Below, piece after piece: positions 1 to 8,464 of a DNA stretch of 31,958 nt (position 1 is the stretch's first letter; every line of letters begins with the position of its first letter). The position numbers and the translations under genes were made by a program. Source of the stretch: a virus; IMG/VR virus record IMGVR_UViG_3300029309_000186, positions 1 to 31,958 of that record; one strand, written 5' to 3'. The notes under the pieces were generated by a model. That model did not search any database. It had not been told where the DNA came from and saw only the letters and a list, made by a program, of their open reading frames with translations.

Positions 1-1057
1 TGCCAACCATAAACCAAGTCTTACCTTCGTATTCGTGTTCGTGTATTCCATCAACGCCTACGTCTTTAGCTGCTTTTTCTGCCATAGCTTTAGAAGAATA
101 GGCAAGTCGGTCATCAATGATTGCAAAATTGTCATCAATAACCATACTTGCCAAGTCCTCTCTCTCTATTTGTTTTAGCTTAGATTCTGCCCAAGTCTTT
201 GCTGATTTACCACCCCATAACAAATACGAAATATAACCGCAAGATTCTTTGTCGCCAGCATCGTAATAAGTTTCTGCTCTACTTAAAAAGCTAAACATTC
301 TTTTTACCGTGCTTTCGCTTACAGGTTCGCCATTAGCTAATTGCTGCGCACGAACTTTGCCTACTTGTGTAGCACATTTATTACCTACTGCTTTGTTTAG
401 TTCTATGCCTCGTTTTGCGTTGTTTCTTACGCTTTCGGGATAGTCGCTATAACTTTCTAATTCTTGTTTTTGTAGAAGTTCTTTAAGTTCTTCAACAAGC
501 ATTTTCTTTTCAAAGTCTTCAAAGCTTTCTTCTTTAGTCATATCGTATTTATCTGCGAAATACCCTTCAATACTAAAACCTTTTATTTCGCCTTCTTTGG
601 CTTTGTTGTATAGTTCATCATCGTCAATCTTCATTGATATCATCCAAGTGCCTTCTGGTACCTTTAAGCCGTAGTGTGCGCTTTTATCTTGCTCGGTAGA
701 TTCGACAATCCAACTTTCTACGATTGTAGTTCCTTTTATAGGTTGTTTATGTTCGTATGTTGCGTTTTTGTGATTAGAACGCTTAAAGAATAGTTCTGAA
801 GCTTTGCGTACTGTCTCTTTACTAAAGTAGATGTAGTATTCATCATTCGTCTTTTCGTTGCGTCTGTAGATTTGTTTATTAGGCACTAAAGCAGCACCCA
901 TAAGAATACGCTTTTCTTTGTCTACTTCTTTAAGTAGTATTTGTTGTTTGTTTAGTGCAATAAAGTTTTCTTCTATCGCTGGTGTTTCAACAAGCGACAC
1001 TGCTTCGATCCCGCTATTTTCATCTGTTTCGTCTATAATTAATTCAACTATCCTCAT
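1..1057 (-). CDS. Capsid maturation protease fusion, copy A (3' end cut by window edge)
   Basis: This is the N-terminal 352 codons of a protein whose full homologue lies at 28398-29960. It starts at ATG MRIVELIIDE and runs off the left edge within the residues reading WFMVG (WYMVG in the other copy). Residues 1 to about 185 look like an XkdF/prohead-protease type domain, ending near the stretch IQGFSIEGYF seen in the other copy. A second domain begins near SDYPESV. The gene follows tape measure copy A by 21 nt and has the AT-rich leader AGTTATTATAAT directly before its start. The family would cleave scaffold and capsid precursors during head maturation. The truncation is an effect of the window edge, not a mutation. 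Confidence 0.75.
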   Translation of the reverse strand, partial: MRIVELIIDETDENSGIEAVSLVETPAIEENFIALNKQQILLKEVDKEKRILMGAALVPNKQIYRRNEKTNDEYYIYFSKETVRKASELFFKRSNHKNATYEHKQPIKGTTIVESWIVESTEQDKSAHYGLKVPEGTWMISMKIDDDELYNKAKEGEIKGFSIEGYFADKYDMTKEESFEDFEKKMLVEELKELLQKQELESYSDYPESVRNNAKRGIELNKAVGNKCATQVGKVRAQQLANGEPVSESTVKRMFSFLSRAETYYDAGDKESCGYISYLLWGGKSAKTWAESKLKQIEREDLASMVIDDNFAIIDDRLAYSSKAMAEKAAKDVGVDGIHEHEYEGKTWFMVG

Positions 1058-1069
1058 ATTATAATAACT
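1058..1069 (-). promoter_or_regulatory. Class I translation leader
   Basis: The minus strand reads AGTTATTATAAT immediately before the ATG of protease copy A. The same element precedes four other starts in the window. It has no Shine-Dalgarno character and is probably a translation-initiation enhancer. Confidence 0.4.
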
Positions 1070-1078
1070 TTTATTTGT

Positions 1079-2998
1079 TTATAGTGTTGCATTTTCTACT
1101 CTATTTCTATCTAAAGCTTGGCTTGTAGTGACTTCTCCGCTGACTACAAAAGCTTGAACAGGTGTTTGTTGTAATTGTGCTAGCTGATTTACGCCTGAAT
1201 CTCCCACTACGTTAAAACTTGGTGCTTGTGCTTCGCTATTTACATTTACGCTTGGCGATTCTCCACCGCCTCCACCTTCAAATGTTTGACTTGCAATAGA
1301 CGCCACTTGTGCTGCACCAGCTACACCAATAGCTACAGCGTTTGCAATTCTTAAACTTTGTGTAGGAGTGAAATCAGTTGTTTCCGCAAACACCTTTGTA
1401 ATCGCTTGTGCCGTGTTTATGGTTGCTTGTGCAATACCAACGGCTTTCTGAACATTAAACGCCTTTTTTGCTTGTTTTTCACTTCCTTTACTAAATAACT
1501 CTGCAATGTCGTTTATCGCTGTAAGTGATTGATTTGCTACCATTACTCTATAGTCTGCTAATTCTTTAGATATTTTCTTTTCTCCATCAGCCCTTTTTTC
1601 AACCCCTTTTAATACAACTTCAGTTTTTGCATCTTCAAACAATTCTAAAGTTTCTATTTCTGAAGTAAAATTATCTAATTGTTTTTGCCTAAACTCTTCA
1701 TTTATCCTGTCTTCTTCTTTTTGCTCAAGCTGATTAAAAAGCTCTATCAATCTTAGTTTGTCTTGGCCTTGTGCCGTAATATCTTCACGTTGCCTTCTAA
1801 AGTTATCACGATTCAACTCCAGCTCTTTTTTAAGACCGTCCTCCATTAATTTGTTTTCAAGGTCTTCTATTTTTCGAGCTGCATTAAACCTGTCCTGTAG
1901 GTGTTTTTTATAACTGTCCGTTCTTTTTTTATTCTCGTTTATTTCATTAATTGTCAGTTCATTTTGCAATGATGCTATATCGGAATTAACTTTTGCTACT
2001 AACGCTCGTTGTTCGTCTATAAGTTTACGATTTGTTTCTGCTCCGAACTCTGTTTGCTGCAAAAGTTTTTCTAGGTCATCTATTTCTGCCAATGCGTCCT
2101 TTGCGTTTTGTTGTTGTACGGCAATACTATCTTCTATTTTTTGTTGTCTTAGTTCAAAACTACTTTTGCCTAATGCTTCCATCAAAGCAATCTCATCATC
2201 GTATTGTTGTTGTCGTGCATCAAACGCAATTTTGTCTAATTCCTTTTGTCGCTGCGTTTCTTGAAAATGTTGTTTTGCTCTTTGCGACCTTGCTTCTGCT
2301 AGTTCTTCTTCAGCAAAATCAGTAAATCCAATAAAATCTGTAAATTCTTTTAGTTTATCTATTGCTGGATCAAGAAAGCTTGTGAACTTTGCAAGTGCTG
2401 CTATTGCTGCTGCTATAGCCGTTGCAATTAATAAAAACGGATTCAAATTCATTACAAAATTGAACGCTGCTTGTGCTTTTGTTGCTATTCCTGTTGCGCC
2501 CCCAAGTTCTTTGTATGCCACGCCTAAACCTTGTACACCTTGTTGAATTGCCAAAGCTGCTTGAACTTTAACAAGTGTTTTTTCTAATGCTTCATTTTCG
2601 CTGCCAAATAAAGCCATAGCACCCTGCGTAGCCGCAAACCCACTTGTTGCACCTGTTAAAGCACTCCCAAGTTTTTGGCTCATTGTCTGTGCTGCACCAT
2701 CAACGGCTAAATCCGTTTGAATTTGAACCTTGCGATATTCACCTACTTTTGTTAATAGCTCTTGATATTCTTTTGAAGTAGTGTCGCCAGCAAGTGCTAA
2801 CTCATATAAACGATCTTCAGCTTCGCCTAATCGTGTTGTAAGGGGTTCAACACCTTTAAATACATCTTCAAATTTTGCATCCAGATTTTCAGCACTATCA
2901 GTCGCTTTTTTTACTCCTGTTGATAATGTTTCAAATTGCTTTGCAGCTTCATCAGCGTTCGTGTTTATGTCTATGTCTATAGTTCTTTTTTGAGCCAT
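1079..2998 (-). CDS. Tail tape measure protein, copy A (639 aa)
   Basis: This is a long, Ala/Gln/Glu-rich, largely helical protein with coiled coils (about residues 230-470) and a hydrophobic segment near 185-210 (AIAAAIAALAKF). That is the usual build of phage tape measure proteins, which set tail length and line the tail tube. The C-terminus carries a conserved block (AQAPSFNVVGDSGVNQL...ENATL) shared almost exactly with the copy at 29982-31958, while much of the middle differs. The start is the ATG of MAQKRTIDID, preceded by the class II leader ATATTCA and overlapping the 62-aa ORF by 22 nt. At 639 aa it would imply a tail of about 100 nm using the usual 1.5 angstrom per residue rule. It is oddly placed after the large tail-tip-like proteins. 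Confidence 0.85.
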   Translation of the reverse strand: MAQKRTIDIDINTNADEAAKQFETLSTGVKKATDSAENLDAKFEDVFKGVEPLTTRLGEAEDRLYELALAGDTTSKEYQELLTKVGEYRKVQIQTDLAVDGAAQTMSQKLGSALTGATSGFAATQGAMALFGSENEALEKTLVKVQAALAIQQGVQGLGVAYKELGGATGIATKAQAAFNFVMNLNPFLLIATAIAAAIAALAKFTSFLDPAIDKLKEFTDFIGFTDFAEEELAEARSQRAKQHFQETQRQKELDKIAFDARQQQYDDEIALMEALGKSSFELRQQKIEDSIAVQQQNAKDALAEIDDLEKLLQQTEFGAETNRKLIDEQRALVAKVNSDIASLQNELTINEINENKKRTDSYKKHLQDRFNAARKIEDLENKLMEDGLKKELELNRDNFRRQREDITAQGQDKLRLIELFNQLEQKEEDRINEEFRQKQLDNFTSEIETLELFEDAKTEVVLKGVEKRADGEKKISKELADYRVMVANQSLTAINDIAELFSKGSEKQAKKAFNVQKAVGIAQATINTAQAITKVFAETTDFTPTQSLRIANAVAIGVAGAAQVASIASQTFEGGGGGESPSVNVNSEAQAPSFNVVGDSGVNQLAQLQQTPVQAFVVSGEVTTSQALDRNRVENATL

Positions 2999-3165
2999 TG
3001 AATATGTTCTTTATTTTTAGTCTTTAATATCTGCATTCTTTTCTTCTGCTTGTATATTCCTTTTATCCCTTTCTCATAATTATAGAGTCCCTTTGCTATT
3101 TGTACATCGTGACTGCCTTCGTAAAATTCGTCTATTTGTAGTAAATCTATTATGTGTTTTAACAT
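2977..3165 (-). CDS. Small hypothetical protein (62 aa) before tape measure
   Basis: This is a basic 62-residue protein beginning MLKHIIDLLQ and ending KEHIQWLKKEL. It has no motif I recognise. Its start overlaps the stop of the 801-aa tail gene as TAATG, and its end overlaps the tape measure start by 22 nt, so it is translationally coupled on both sides. That argues it is a real gene of the tail operon. A position just before the tape measure is where tail assembly chaperone products usually sit, but the sequence gives no positive support for that role. Confidence 0.6.
   Translation of the reverse strand: MLKHIIDLLQIDEFYEGSHDVQIAKGLYNYEKGIKGIYKQKKRMQILKTKNKEHIQWLKKEL
2999..3005 (-). promoter_or_regulatory. 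Class II translation leader
   Basis: The minus strand reads ATATTCA directly before the tape measure ATG. The same 10-mer ATATTCAATG marks the starts at 21122 and 20668. Confidence 0.35.
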
Positions 3166-5570
3166 TATCCTTCTTGTTGTATAAATATTTGATTTGCTGC
3201 CGTTGTGCCGTTACTAAATGTGTAAGTAACTAACAATATAATTACTGTAGCACTACCTCCCTCTGTTCTTAATTGCCTTGTCGCAATACTGCCAGCATTC
3301 TCATCTGTTATGTTATCTGTTCCGTCTTCCGTTACGATTAAGTCAGTAGCCGTGTTTACAGGTAAACATACTTCCACTCTCCTTTCTTGCGTTATTGTGC
3401 TGGGTGATATTGTTACACCAGCAGTGGTTGTTGTTATTGTAGCACTTACTACACCGTTTGGAAACAATATGTCTATGTTTAAACATTGTGCGCTGTTATC
3501 TGGAACTATTACTTCTGGTATTATGCCACCGTCTGCAATTAGTTCTCTAAAATCGTTAATTAAAACTAAATCAACGTCACCTGTGTTTAGGTTGCTTTTC
3601 ATAGATTCAATCATATATCGTTTATCACGAATTATTACACGGTCATTTAATTGAAGTCCTGTTAATAAACTTATGGGCAAGTTCGTCTTTACGTTGGTTC
3701 GTCTATTTTTTAGGTTGTATAGGTTTGTTAAATACGGTGCATAATAAACACTAAACAAAGTGTTTGGTATTGGTTCTAATAAAAACGTACTTATGTCTGC
3801 GTTAAAGTTTAGTGTAAAGTCGCTTGTGCCTAAACGTAAGTCTTGACCAAACGGTATGTATGTAGTCATATCAGTGACGCTGCTACCGTCATTAAAACGC
3901 CATTGTGCGCTTGTAGTATCATACGCATACATTATCATGGGTTTTGGTATGTATGTTTGTATGTCGGTGTTTAATCTTTCGCCTATTTGCAAGTCCGTGT
4001 TTTCAAACTTTTGCATCATCATATTTTCAAAAGGCAAATCAATCTTATATTCGCCACCGTCATAGTCATATAGTTGGCTCGTGTTTCCGTAGTCACGACC
4101 GCCTGTGATATCTCTAAACGCTTCGTTTGTTGCGCACTCACTTTCTTGATAACTAAAACTGATGTTTTTAAATAACTTAATACGATCAATCTTAGTGCTT
4201 TTTATATCGGTGTATTCTGTTATATCTACAATAGCACCTTTTTTATACCAGTCGTCCAAAGGTTCTATTTGGTAAACGTCTTTAGCAGTTCCGTAGCACG
4301 TTAAATTAAACATCTGCAAAATACCTTTGAAGAAGTCTACTATCTTCATATCTGGCAAATAATTCAATACGCTTAAAGTTGCCGTTGTTGTTACAGATGC
4401 CGTAGCCGTAAATTCATTACTAACTAAATCAGCACCACCACTATAAAAATAGGTTGCACTTTGCTTGTATTCTATAAGCATCGTGCCTGTCATTGGTGCA
4501 GTAGAACGAATAAAAAACTTCAATTCTATTGGTGTAATTAATACGTCATTACTGCGTTGAATTTGTAGTGAAGTACTTGAACTAACATCATAAGTTTGCG
4601 TTAAGCTACCGTTTTCGTAAACATCAATAAACGCATCTACACCAGCCGTTGGATTGTTTAAAGATATATTTATAATATGTTTTGAATTTATATAATTGCC
4701 ACCAGCTGAAGTAACAGTTGGAAACGTAACAGATGGAACATATTGCGAAAGTGTTAAAGTGTCGTTATCTATACTAAAATAATCTGCCGCAGCTAAAGAG
4801 TTATTATTGTTTAATGGGTTGGTGCTTAACGTAGATATGTCTATTAATAAGGGCTTTGAATTAAAAGTAAATGTTTCTGCGTTTTGACAATACAAATACG
4901 CCCTTCTAAATCTTTCGTTGTTTAGAAAGCCACCGTTAAAAGTTATTCCGTATTGTGTTTGTAGTGCGTTGAATATTTGAAAAACTGCAAGTGCTGGAAA
5001 CAACTCGTTATAAAGTATTGATCCACTCCCTGTGCTTGGGTTAATATCCGTGCTTCCAGTATCGCCGTAAGTTAAGTTTCTTCCAACTATTAAAGGAAAA
5101 CGTATTGTATGCTCAGTTGCATCGTCCGTTATTCTTTGGCTGACTTGTGCAAATGTGTACGACATATCCGTGCTACTTAATGCAGTTATGTCTACGAGTT
5201 TAGATTCGCCAAACGTATCTTTTAAACTTGCTACATCACCGTAAAAAGTAATTTGGTAGCTATATGGTTCGTTATTTCGTACTTCCGTTTTTTCAAGACT
5301 TATTTTGCCCCTTCTGAATGTAGTTAAATCAATTTCAATTAATGCTTCACGCCTTAAGTTAAAATCAATGCTTGCGTTTACGTCATTTTGGTAAAAGTGT
5401 TCAAATACTTGGTTATTGTTTGGAGTAGCTGGAACAGTAAAAGACTGACTGAAGTCTGTAAAAACAGCAGCAATATCTTGCACGTTTTGTTGTATAGATG
5501 TTACGTTAATTTGTTCGTCATCAAACAAATCTAATTTAACCCCTTCTATGTAAACAGAAACTCCCCTCAT
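3165..5570 (-). CDS. Large tail protein, probable baseplate/tail-tip component (801 aa)
   Basis: This 801-residue, Thr/Ser/Asn-rich, beta-strand-type protein starts MRGVSVYIEG. The N-terminal part (about 1-250) has a DFSQSFTVPATPNN stretch that I associate with large tail proteins of Bacteroidetes siphophages. The middle contains a KNISFSYQESE region. The last 110 residues look like an Ig-like or cell-surface binding domain ending TFSNGTTAANQIFIQQEG. It overlaps the upstream 362-aa gene as TAATG and the 62-aa ORF in the same way. The likely role is tail tip or host contact. No enzymatic motif is visible, and the exact structural position (hub, Tal-like or fibre) is inference. Confidence 0.65.
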   Translation of the reverse strand: MRGVSVYIEGVKLDLFDDEQINVTSIQQNVQDIAAVFTDFSQSFTVPATPNNNQVFEHFYQNDVNASIDFNLRREALIEIDLTTFRRGKISLEKTEVRNNEPYSYQITFYGDVASLKDTFGESKLVDITALSSTDMSYTFAQVSQRITDDATEHTIRFPLIVGRNLTYGDTGSTDINPSTGSGSILYNELFPALAVFQIFNALQTQYGITFNGGFLNNERFRRAYLYCQNAETFTFNSKPLLIDISTLSTNPLNNNNSLAAADYFSIDNDTLTLSQYVPSVTFPTVTSAGGNYINSKHIINISLNNPTAGVDAFIDVYENGSLTQTYDVSSSTSLQIQRSNDVLITPIELKFFIRSTAPMTGTMLIEYKQSATYFYSGGADLVSNEFTATASVTTTATLSVLNYLPDMKIVDFFKGILQMFNLTCYGTAKDVYQIEPLDDWYKKGAIVDITEYTDIKSTKIDRIKLFKNISFSYQESECATNEAFRDITGGRDYGNTSQLYDYDGGEYKIDLPFENMMMQKFENTDLQIGERLNTDIQTYIPKPMIMYAYDTTSAQWRFNDGSSVTDMTTYIPFGQDLRLGTSDFTLNFNADISTFLLEPIPNTLFSVYYAPYLTNLYNLKNRRTNVKTNLPISLLTGLQLNDRVIIRDKRYMIESMKSNLNTGDVDLVLINDFRELIADGGIIPEVIVPDNSAQCLNIDILFPNGVVSATITTTTAGVTISPSTITQERRVEVCLPVNTATDLIVTEDGTDNITDENAGSIATRQLRTEGGSATVIILLVTYTFSNGTTAANQIFIQQEG

Positions 5571-6658
5571 TATGTTACGTTGTTTATAAGATCAAAAGCA
5601 AAGTCAAAATCAAGTGTGTAGTTCATAGTGCCGTCATTCAATCCTGTTTGCTTTACAAGTGATTGTGTTTTTACTTTAGCTGGTAAGGCGTTCGTGTTTG
5701 TGTCAAAATCTAAAACGCTAATGTGTTCACTCAACATTAACTGTTGTATATATTCTGCGTAGCCGTCATTTACAAAACCACTATTGAGTTTGATACTTTC
5801 GTTTCCTGTCTTATTAAATTGCTTCATTTGTCCTCCATCACTTGTTGGGCTATATGGCAAGGTCTGAGGGTTAAATTTGTACTCGTTGCTTTTTATTGCT
5901 GTAGTTCTTTTGTTTACTTTAAACCAAAACATTCGTGACCAGCTTCCATGCTTGTTAACAAAGTCCACCACAATAGGGCTGTACTTTGGCTCACATACTG
6001 GTTTAAACGTAGCAGTCCAAACCACGTTAGAACTTGTATTAATCATTTCGACTTTATTACCATGTGCAAGGTTTCCTGTATATACCCTTCCGAACACTTT
6101 AACACCAGCAGCGCTTATAGTAAATTCTTGAATGGATCCTGTGGTTAAATTTGTATATCTTATTTTTTCGCCTACATCTAAATCAGCATCAAAGCTTCCA
6201 GCAAGTGCGTTTCTTTGCGTTGTACTGAACGAACTATCGTAATGGTATAGATATGTACCTTCGTCTAATAAAACGTCTTGCTTGACCGTGTTTTGACCTT
6301 CCATATATTCAGAGTAGCCGTTTACAAATTGCCCTGTGTCAGTTCCTAAAAGTGTGTAAGTGCCACTCACGTTTTTGTATCTTTTTATTGCATAGTTTAC
6401 AAGATAGTTTGTGCTTGTTGCCGTGTCAAAAAAGTTGGCCGTGTCATAGTCATAACCACCCATTGTAAAATACTCCCTGACATAAGGCGAAACATTATAG
6501 TACGTCTTTACGTTGTTAGATGCTGGAATAAGTTTTTCAAGTGTGTATTGTGGATTTGCTGGTTGGCTTCCTGTGTTCCATAAGAACAATTCTATTTTAG
6601 AACCTGTTTGTCCACTTTCAGAAATTTCTACTATAAACGGTGATCGTGCTAAATTCAT
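5570..6658 (-). CDS. Tail protein, possible distal-tail-type (362 aa)
   Basis: This 362-residue beta-rich protein begins MNLARSPFIVEISES and has no signal peptide or coiled coil. A C-terminal stretch (about 250-362) reading WFKVNKRTTAIKSNEYKF and ending DLINNVT resembles the outer part of phage tail connector proteins. It overlaps the gp10-like gene by ATGA and the 801-aa gene by TAATG, so the three are coupled. The position after tail-completion genes and before a large tail protein suggests a Dit-like or baseplate function, but no diagnostic motif was recognised. Confidence 0.55.
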   Translation of the reverse strand: MNLARSPFIVEISESGQTGSKIELFLWNTGSQPANPQYTLEKLIPASNNVKTYYNVSPYVREYFTMGGYDYDTANFFDTATSTNYLVNYAIKRYKNVSGTYTLLGTDTGQFVNGYSEYMEGQNTVKQDVLLDEGTYLYHYDSSFSTTQRNALAGSFDADLDVGEKIRYTNLTTGSIQEFTISAAGVKVFGRVYTGNLAHGNKVEMINTSSNVVWTATFKPVCEPKYSPIVVDFVNKHGSWSRMFWFKVNKRTTAIKSNEYKFNPQTLPYSPTSDGGQMKQFNKTGNESIKLNSGFVNDGYAEYIQQLMLSEHISVLDFDTNTNALPAKVKTQSLVKQTGLNDGTMNYTLDFDFAFDLINNVT

Positions 6659-7209
6659 TTATTAGGTCTTTTAAAGTTTTCGTCTGTTATTTGTGTAAAT
6701 AGTTTTTCCATATCTAGTCCGTATTTTTCTACAAGTTGATTCGGTAGTCGCTTGTAGAATTTTTCAAATGGTTTGGTAAAAAATAGTGTTGGTTTTATGC
6801 CTTTCTCAAATATACTTCTTGCTATTACAAAAGCTAAACCCTTTCGCTTTACGAACCTTCCTTTCTTATCTCTTATTTTGTCGCTAAACCCTTTCTTAAC
6901 TATCCATTTATCGAATGCTTTTGGTGGTGGCATACCTTTCAAGCTACCTTGTCCACCTCTACGAGTATATCTGTAACCATCTAAACTTTTACCACTCTTA
7001 ACACCTTTAACCCCTCGATCTTGATAAAAGCCGTAGTCTTCCATCTCAAAGCTAATCTGTATACTATTTTTAGATTCTTTAACAACACTACTTAAACTTT
7101 TGCTTAATCTTCCAGAAGTGTTTTGGCTTGTTAAGTTTCTTTTAGCTTCACGAATTACGTTGCTTCTAAAGTCGTTTAGTAAATCTTGTATGTTTTCAAA
7201 TTCTGCCAT
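6655..7209 (-). CDS. HK97 gp10-like tail completion protein (184 aa)
   Basis: This small basic protein starts at the ATG of MAEFENIQDLL. A TTG two codons upstream is possible, but the ATG forms a TAATG overlap with the preceding gene. The N-terminal helix, then GRLSKSLSS, GFYQDRGVKG and a Gly/Lys-rich loop, match the pattern of HK97 gp10-family neck proteins, in which a variable loop follows a YGxYxDxG-type motif. Such proteins sit at the head-tail interface. Length is close to family size, slightly long. It is the second gene of a tail-completion pair with the 150-aa gene upstream. Confidence 0.6.
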   Translation of the reverse strand: MAEFENIQDLLNDFRSNVIREAKRNLTSQNTSGRLSKSLSSVVKESKNSIQISFEMEDYGFYQDRGVKGVKSGKSLDGYRYTRRGGQGSLKGMPPPKAFDKWIVKKGFSDKIRDKKGRFVKRKGLAFVIARSIFEKGIKPTLFFTKPFEKFYKRLPNQLVEKYGLDMEKLFTQITDENFKRPNK

Positions 7210-7661
7210 TAACAAATAGTCATCGAATTACTTACTAATATATCAACCGTTAAAGTTGCACCAGCTAATTTGTTCTCAAATCGTTCTGTAAAAAATTCAG
7301 CGCTTGGGTTGCCGTCTACTTGAAACGCATCGGTGTATAGTGTGCCACGTCTTAACAACTCATAACACCTGTTAAGAACTGCTAACTGTGTATTGATTAT
7401 ATATAATTCGTTATCGTTGCCTTCAAACTTATCGGTTGTTTCGTCTTTTGTTATGTCCACAATATCCATAGCTAAAATACTGATGTTGTATCTTATTACG
7501 TTTTCTTCAAAGGTTGCGCTATTTACGATCAAGTGAACCAATGGGAAAATGGTTTGCTTTGATAAATCCACTTCGAATATATCGCCTTGTGTAACGGTGT
7601 TCACTAATTCGTCTGCCTCAAAGTGTGCTTTTAGTTTGTCTATAATATCAAAATAATTCAT
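7209..7661 (-). CDS. Putative tail terminator / head-tail closure protein (150 aa)
   Basis: This 150-residue acidic protein starts MNYFDIIDKLKAHFEADELV. An N-terminal helix is followed by alternating strands (FPLVHLIVNSATFEENVIRYNISI... ending ATLTVDILVSNS), a layout seen in tail terminator and neck proteins. Its position directly before a gp10-like gene supports that reading, and the stop TAA overlaps the next ATG. There is no catalytic motif. Assignment rests on size, fold impression and gene order. Confidence 0.5.
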   Translation of the reverse strand: MNYFDIIDKLKAHFEADELVNTVTQGDIFEVDLSKQTIFPLVHLIVNSATFEENVIRYNISILAMDIVDITKDETTDKFEGNDNELYIINTQLAVLNRCYELLRRGTLYTDAFQVDGNPSAEFFTERFENKLAGATLTVDILVSNSMTIC

Positions 7662-7669
7662 AATATATA

Positions 7670-7939
7670 TTATCTTCTCATTTGTTGTTTAAGTTCGTTT
7701 GCTTCGATTTGGTTTTTTTGCTTTTCGAAGGTAAGATAGGTGAGACATTTAGTAAGTCTGTAGTTTGTAACTTCGTCAAATCTGGTAACATCTCCTTTAG
7801 CAAGTGCATAGATTGAATTATACCATCCCCATTGTTTACTAAATTGTTGCCTTTCGCTGTACTGCTGAAAGTCATCGTCTTCAGTTCGTTCTGTAAATAA
7901 TTGATTGTAAGATTCAGTAATTCGCTTCCTAAAGTCCAA
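7670..7939 (-). CDS. -1 frame extension of the chaperone-like gene (reached by frameshift)
   Basis: This 89-codon frame opens at the T9 run of the overlapping 249-aa gene and has no ATG of its own; it starts at a TTG within the slip site. Its product (DFRKRITESYNQLF, QFSKQWGWYNSIYALAKGD, VTRFDEVTNYRLTKCLTYL) looks like a normal helical phage protein, with a WGWYxSIYxLAxGDxxxFxE pattern that I recall in Bacteroidetes phage tail-region proteins. Joined after residue 163 of the 0 frame, it gives a 252-aa product. Either programmed -1 slippage on U UUU UUU or a miscounted homopolymer would explain it. Confidence 0.6.
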   Translation of the reverse strand: MDFRKRITESYNQLFTERTEDDDFQQYSERQQFSKQWGWYNSIYALAKGDVTRFDEVTNYRLTKCLTYLTFEKQKNQIEANELKQQMRR

Positions 7940-8427
7940 AAAAAAACCGAACTACTAATTGCTACATCTAAAGGTGCAAACTTCATTAGGTCTTGCATAT
8001 CTTCGTTTGGTTCGTAGTTTACAATCGTGTAAGTGTTTCCGTGTTTTTCTTTGATAGGTCTGTACATAACAGCCATCGCTTTGTGGTATGTTTTCCAATT
8101 TTGTAAATGGTGTTCAAGATCAACGTACTCTCCGAATGTAATTTCGTCAAGCTTCGGAATAAAGCCAAACTCAATATTTTTTATTTTAAACTGCCGTATA
8201 AGCTTTGGCTTTTCGCTAAACACTTTTGTGAAGTGTGCAATTAGTTCGTTCAAGTGCTTCATCTTTATTTTACCCACATCTTTTAAATCTATGCCACAGA
8301 AAATCTGTATCATTTTCTGAGCAATAAATTCATCATCATTCGATGCTTCTTTCGTCTTTATAAATTGTTGATACCGTGATAATGGTATTTCGCTTAATGA
8401 TGTAGGTAGTAATAAATCTAACTTCAT
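7678..8427 (-). CDS. Tail-assembly-chaperone-like protein, 0 frame (249 aa)
   Basis: The first 163 residues (MKLDLLLPTSLSEIPLSRYQ, then MIQIFCGIDLKDVGKIKM, FGYVDLEH-like helices and MAVMYRPI) look like an all-helical phage tail-region protein. At 7938-7946 the gene meets nine Ts (minus strand), after which two frames stay open. The 0 frame gives an 86-residue Ser/Thr/Lys-rich tail ending KSKQTNLNNK, less protein-like than the -1 frame product. It starts with ATG preceded by the class I leader. It lies between a methyltransferase and tail-completion genes. A chaperone role is inferred from the frameshift and context. Confidence 0.55.
   Translation of the reverse strand: MKLDLLLPTSLSEIPLSRYQQFIKTKEASNDDEFIAQKMIQIFCGIDLKDVGKIKMKHLNELIAHFTKVFSEKPKLIRQFKIKNIEFGFIPKLDEITFGEYVDLEHHLQNWKTYHKAMAVMYRPIKEKHGNTYTIVNYEPNEDMQDLMKFAPLDVAISSSVFFWTLGSELLNLTINYLQNELKTMTFSSTAKGNNLVNNGDGIIQSMHLLKEMLPDLTKLQTTDLLNVSPILPSKSKKTKSKQTNLNNK
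7934..7950 (-). promoter_or_regulatory. Candidate -1 ribosomal frameshift site (T9 run)
   Basis: On the minus strand the codons GTT TTT TTT TGG contain the heptamer T TTT TTT, which fits the X XXY YYZ slip rule. A one-base backward slip moves ribosomes from the 0 frame into the 89-codon -1 frame. I did not identify a clear downstream stimulatory stem by eye. Confidence 0.55.
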
Positions 8428-8440
8428 ATATTAATAACTT
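8428..8440 (-). promoter_or_regulatory. Class I translation leader (variant)
   Basis: The minus strand reads AAGTTATTAATAT immediately before the ATG of the chaperone-like gene. It is one substitution away from the element found before both protease copies. Confidence 0.35.
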
Positions 8441-8464
8441 TTTTTTCGTGTTTTTGTAATAGTG

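Larger units (their letters stand above)
1..2863. repeat. Diverged terminal repeat, left copy
   Basis: This segment is homologous to the last 3055 bases of the window. Bases 1-1078 match 28904-29981 with no gap and roughly 5% substitutions by eye. The tape measure part (1079-2863) matches 29982-31958 as a mosaic, well conserved at both gene ends and in a central patch and strongly diverged elsewhere. The right copy is 192 nt longer. It could be the overlap of a circular genome joined from two haplotypes, or a real duplication. Confidence 0.9.

Noticed and set aside
7678-7938. 0-frame tail of the chaperone-like gene as a second functional domain
   Set aside because: It is Ser/Thr/Lys-rich and without recognisable pattern; it probably stays open by chance opposite the -1 frame, though this is not proven.
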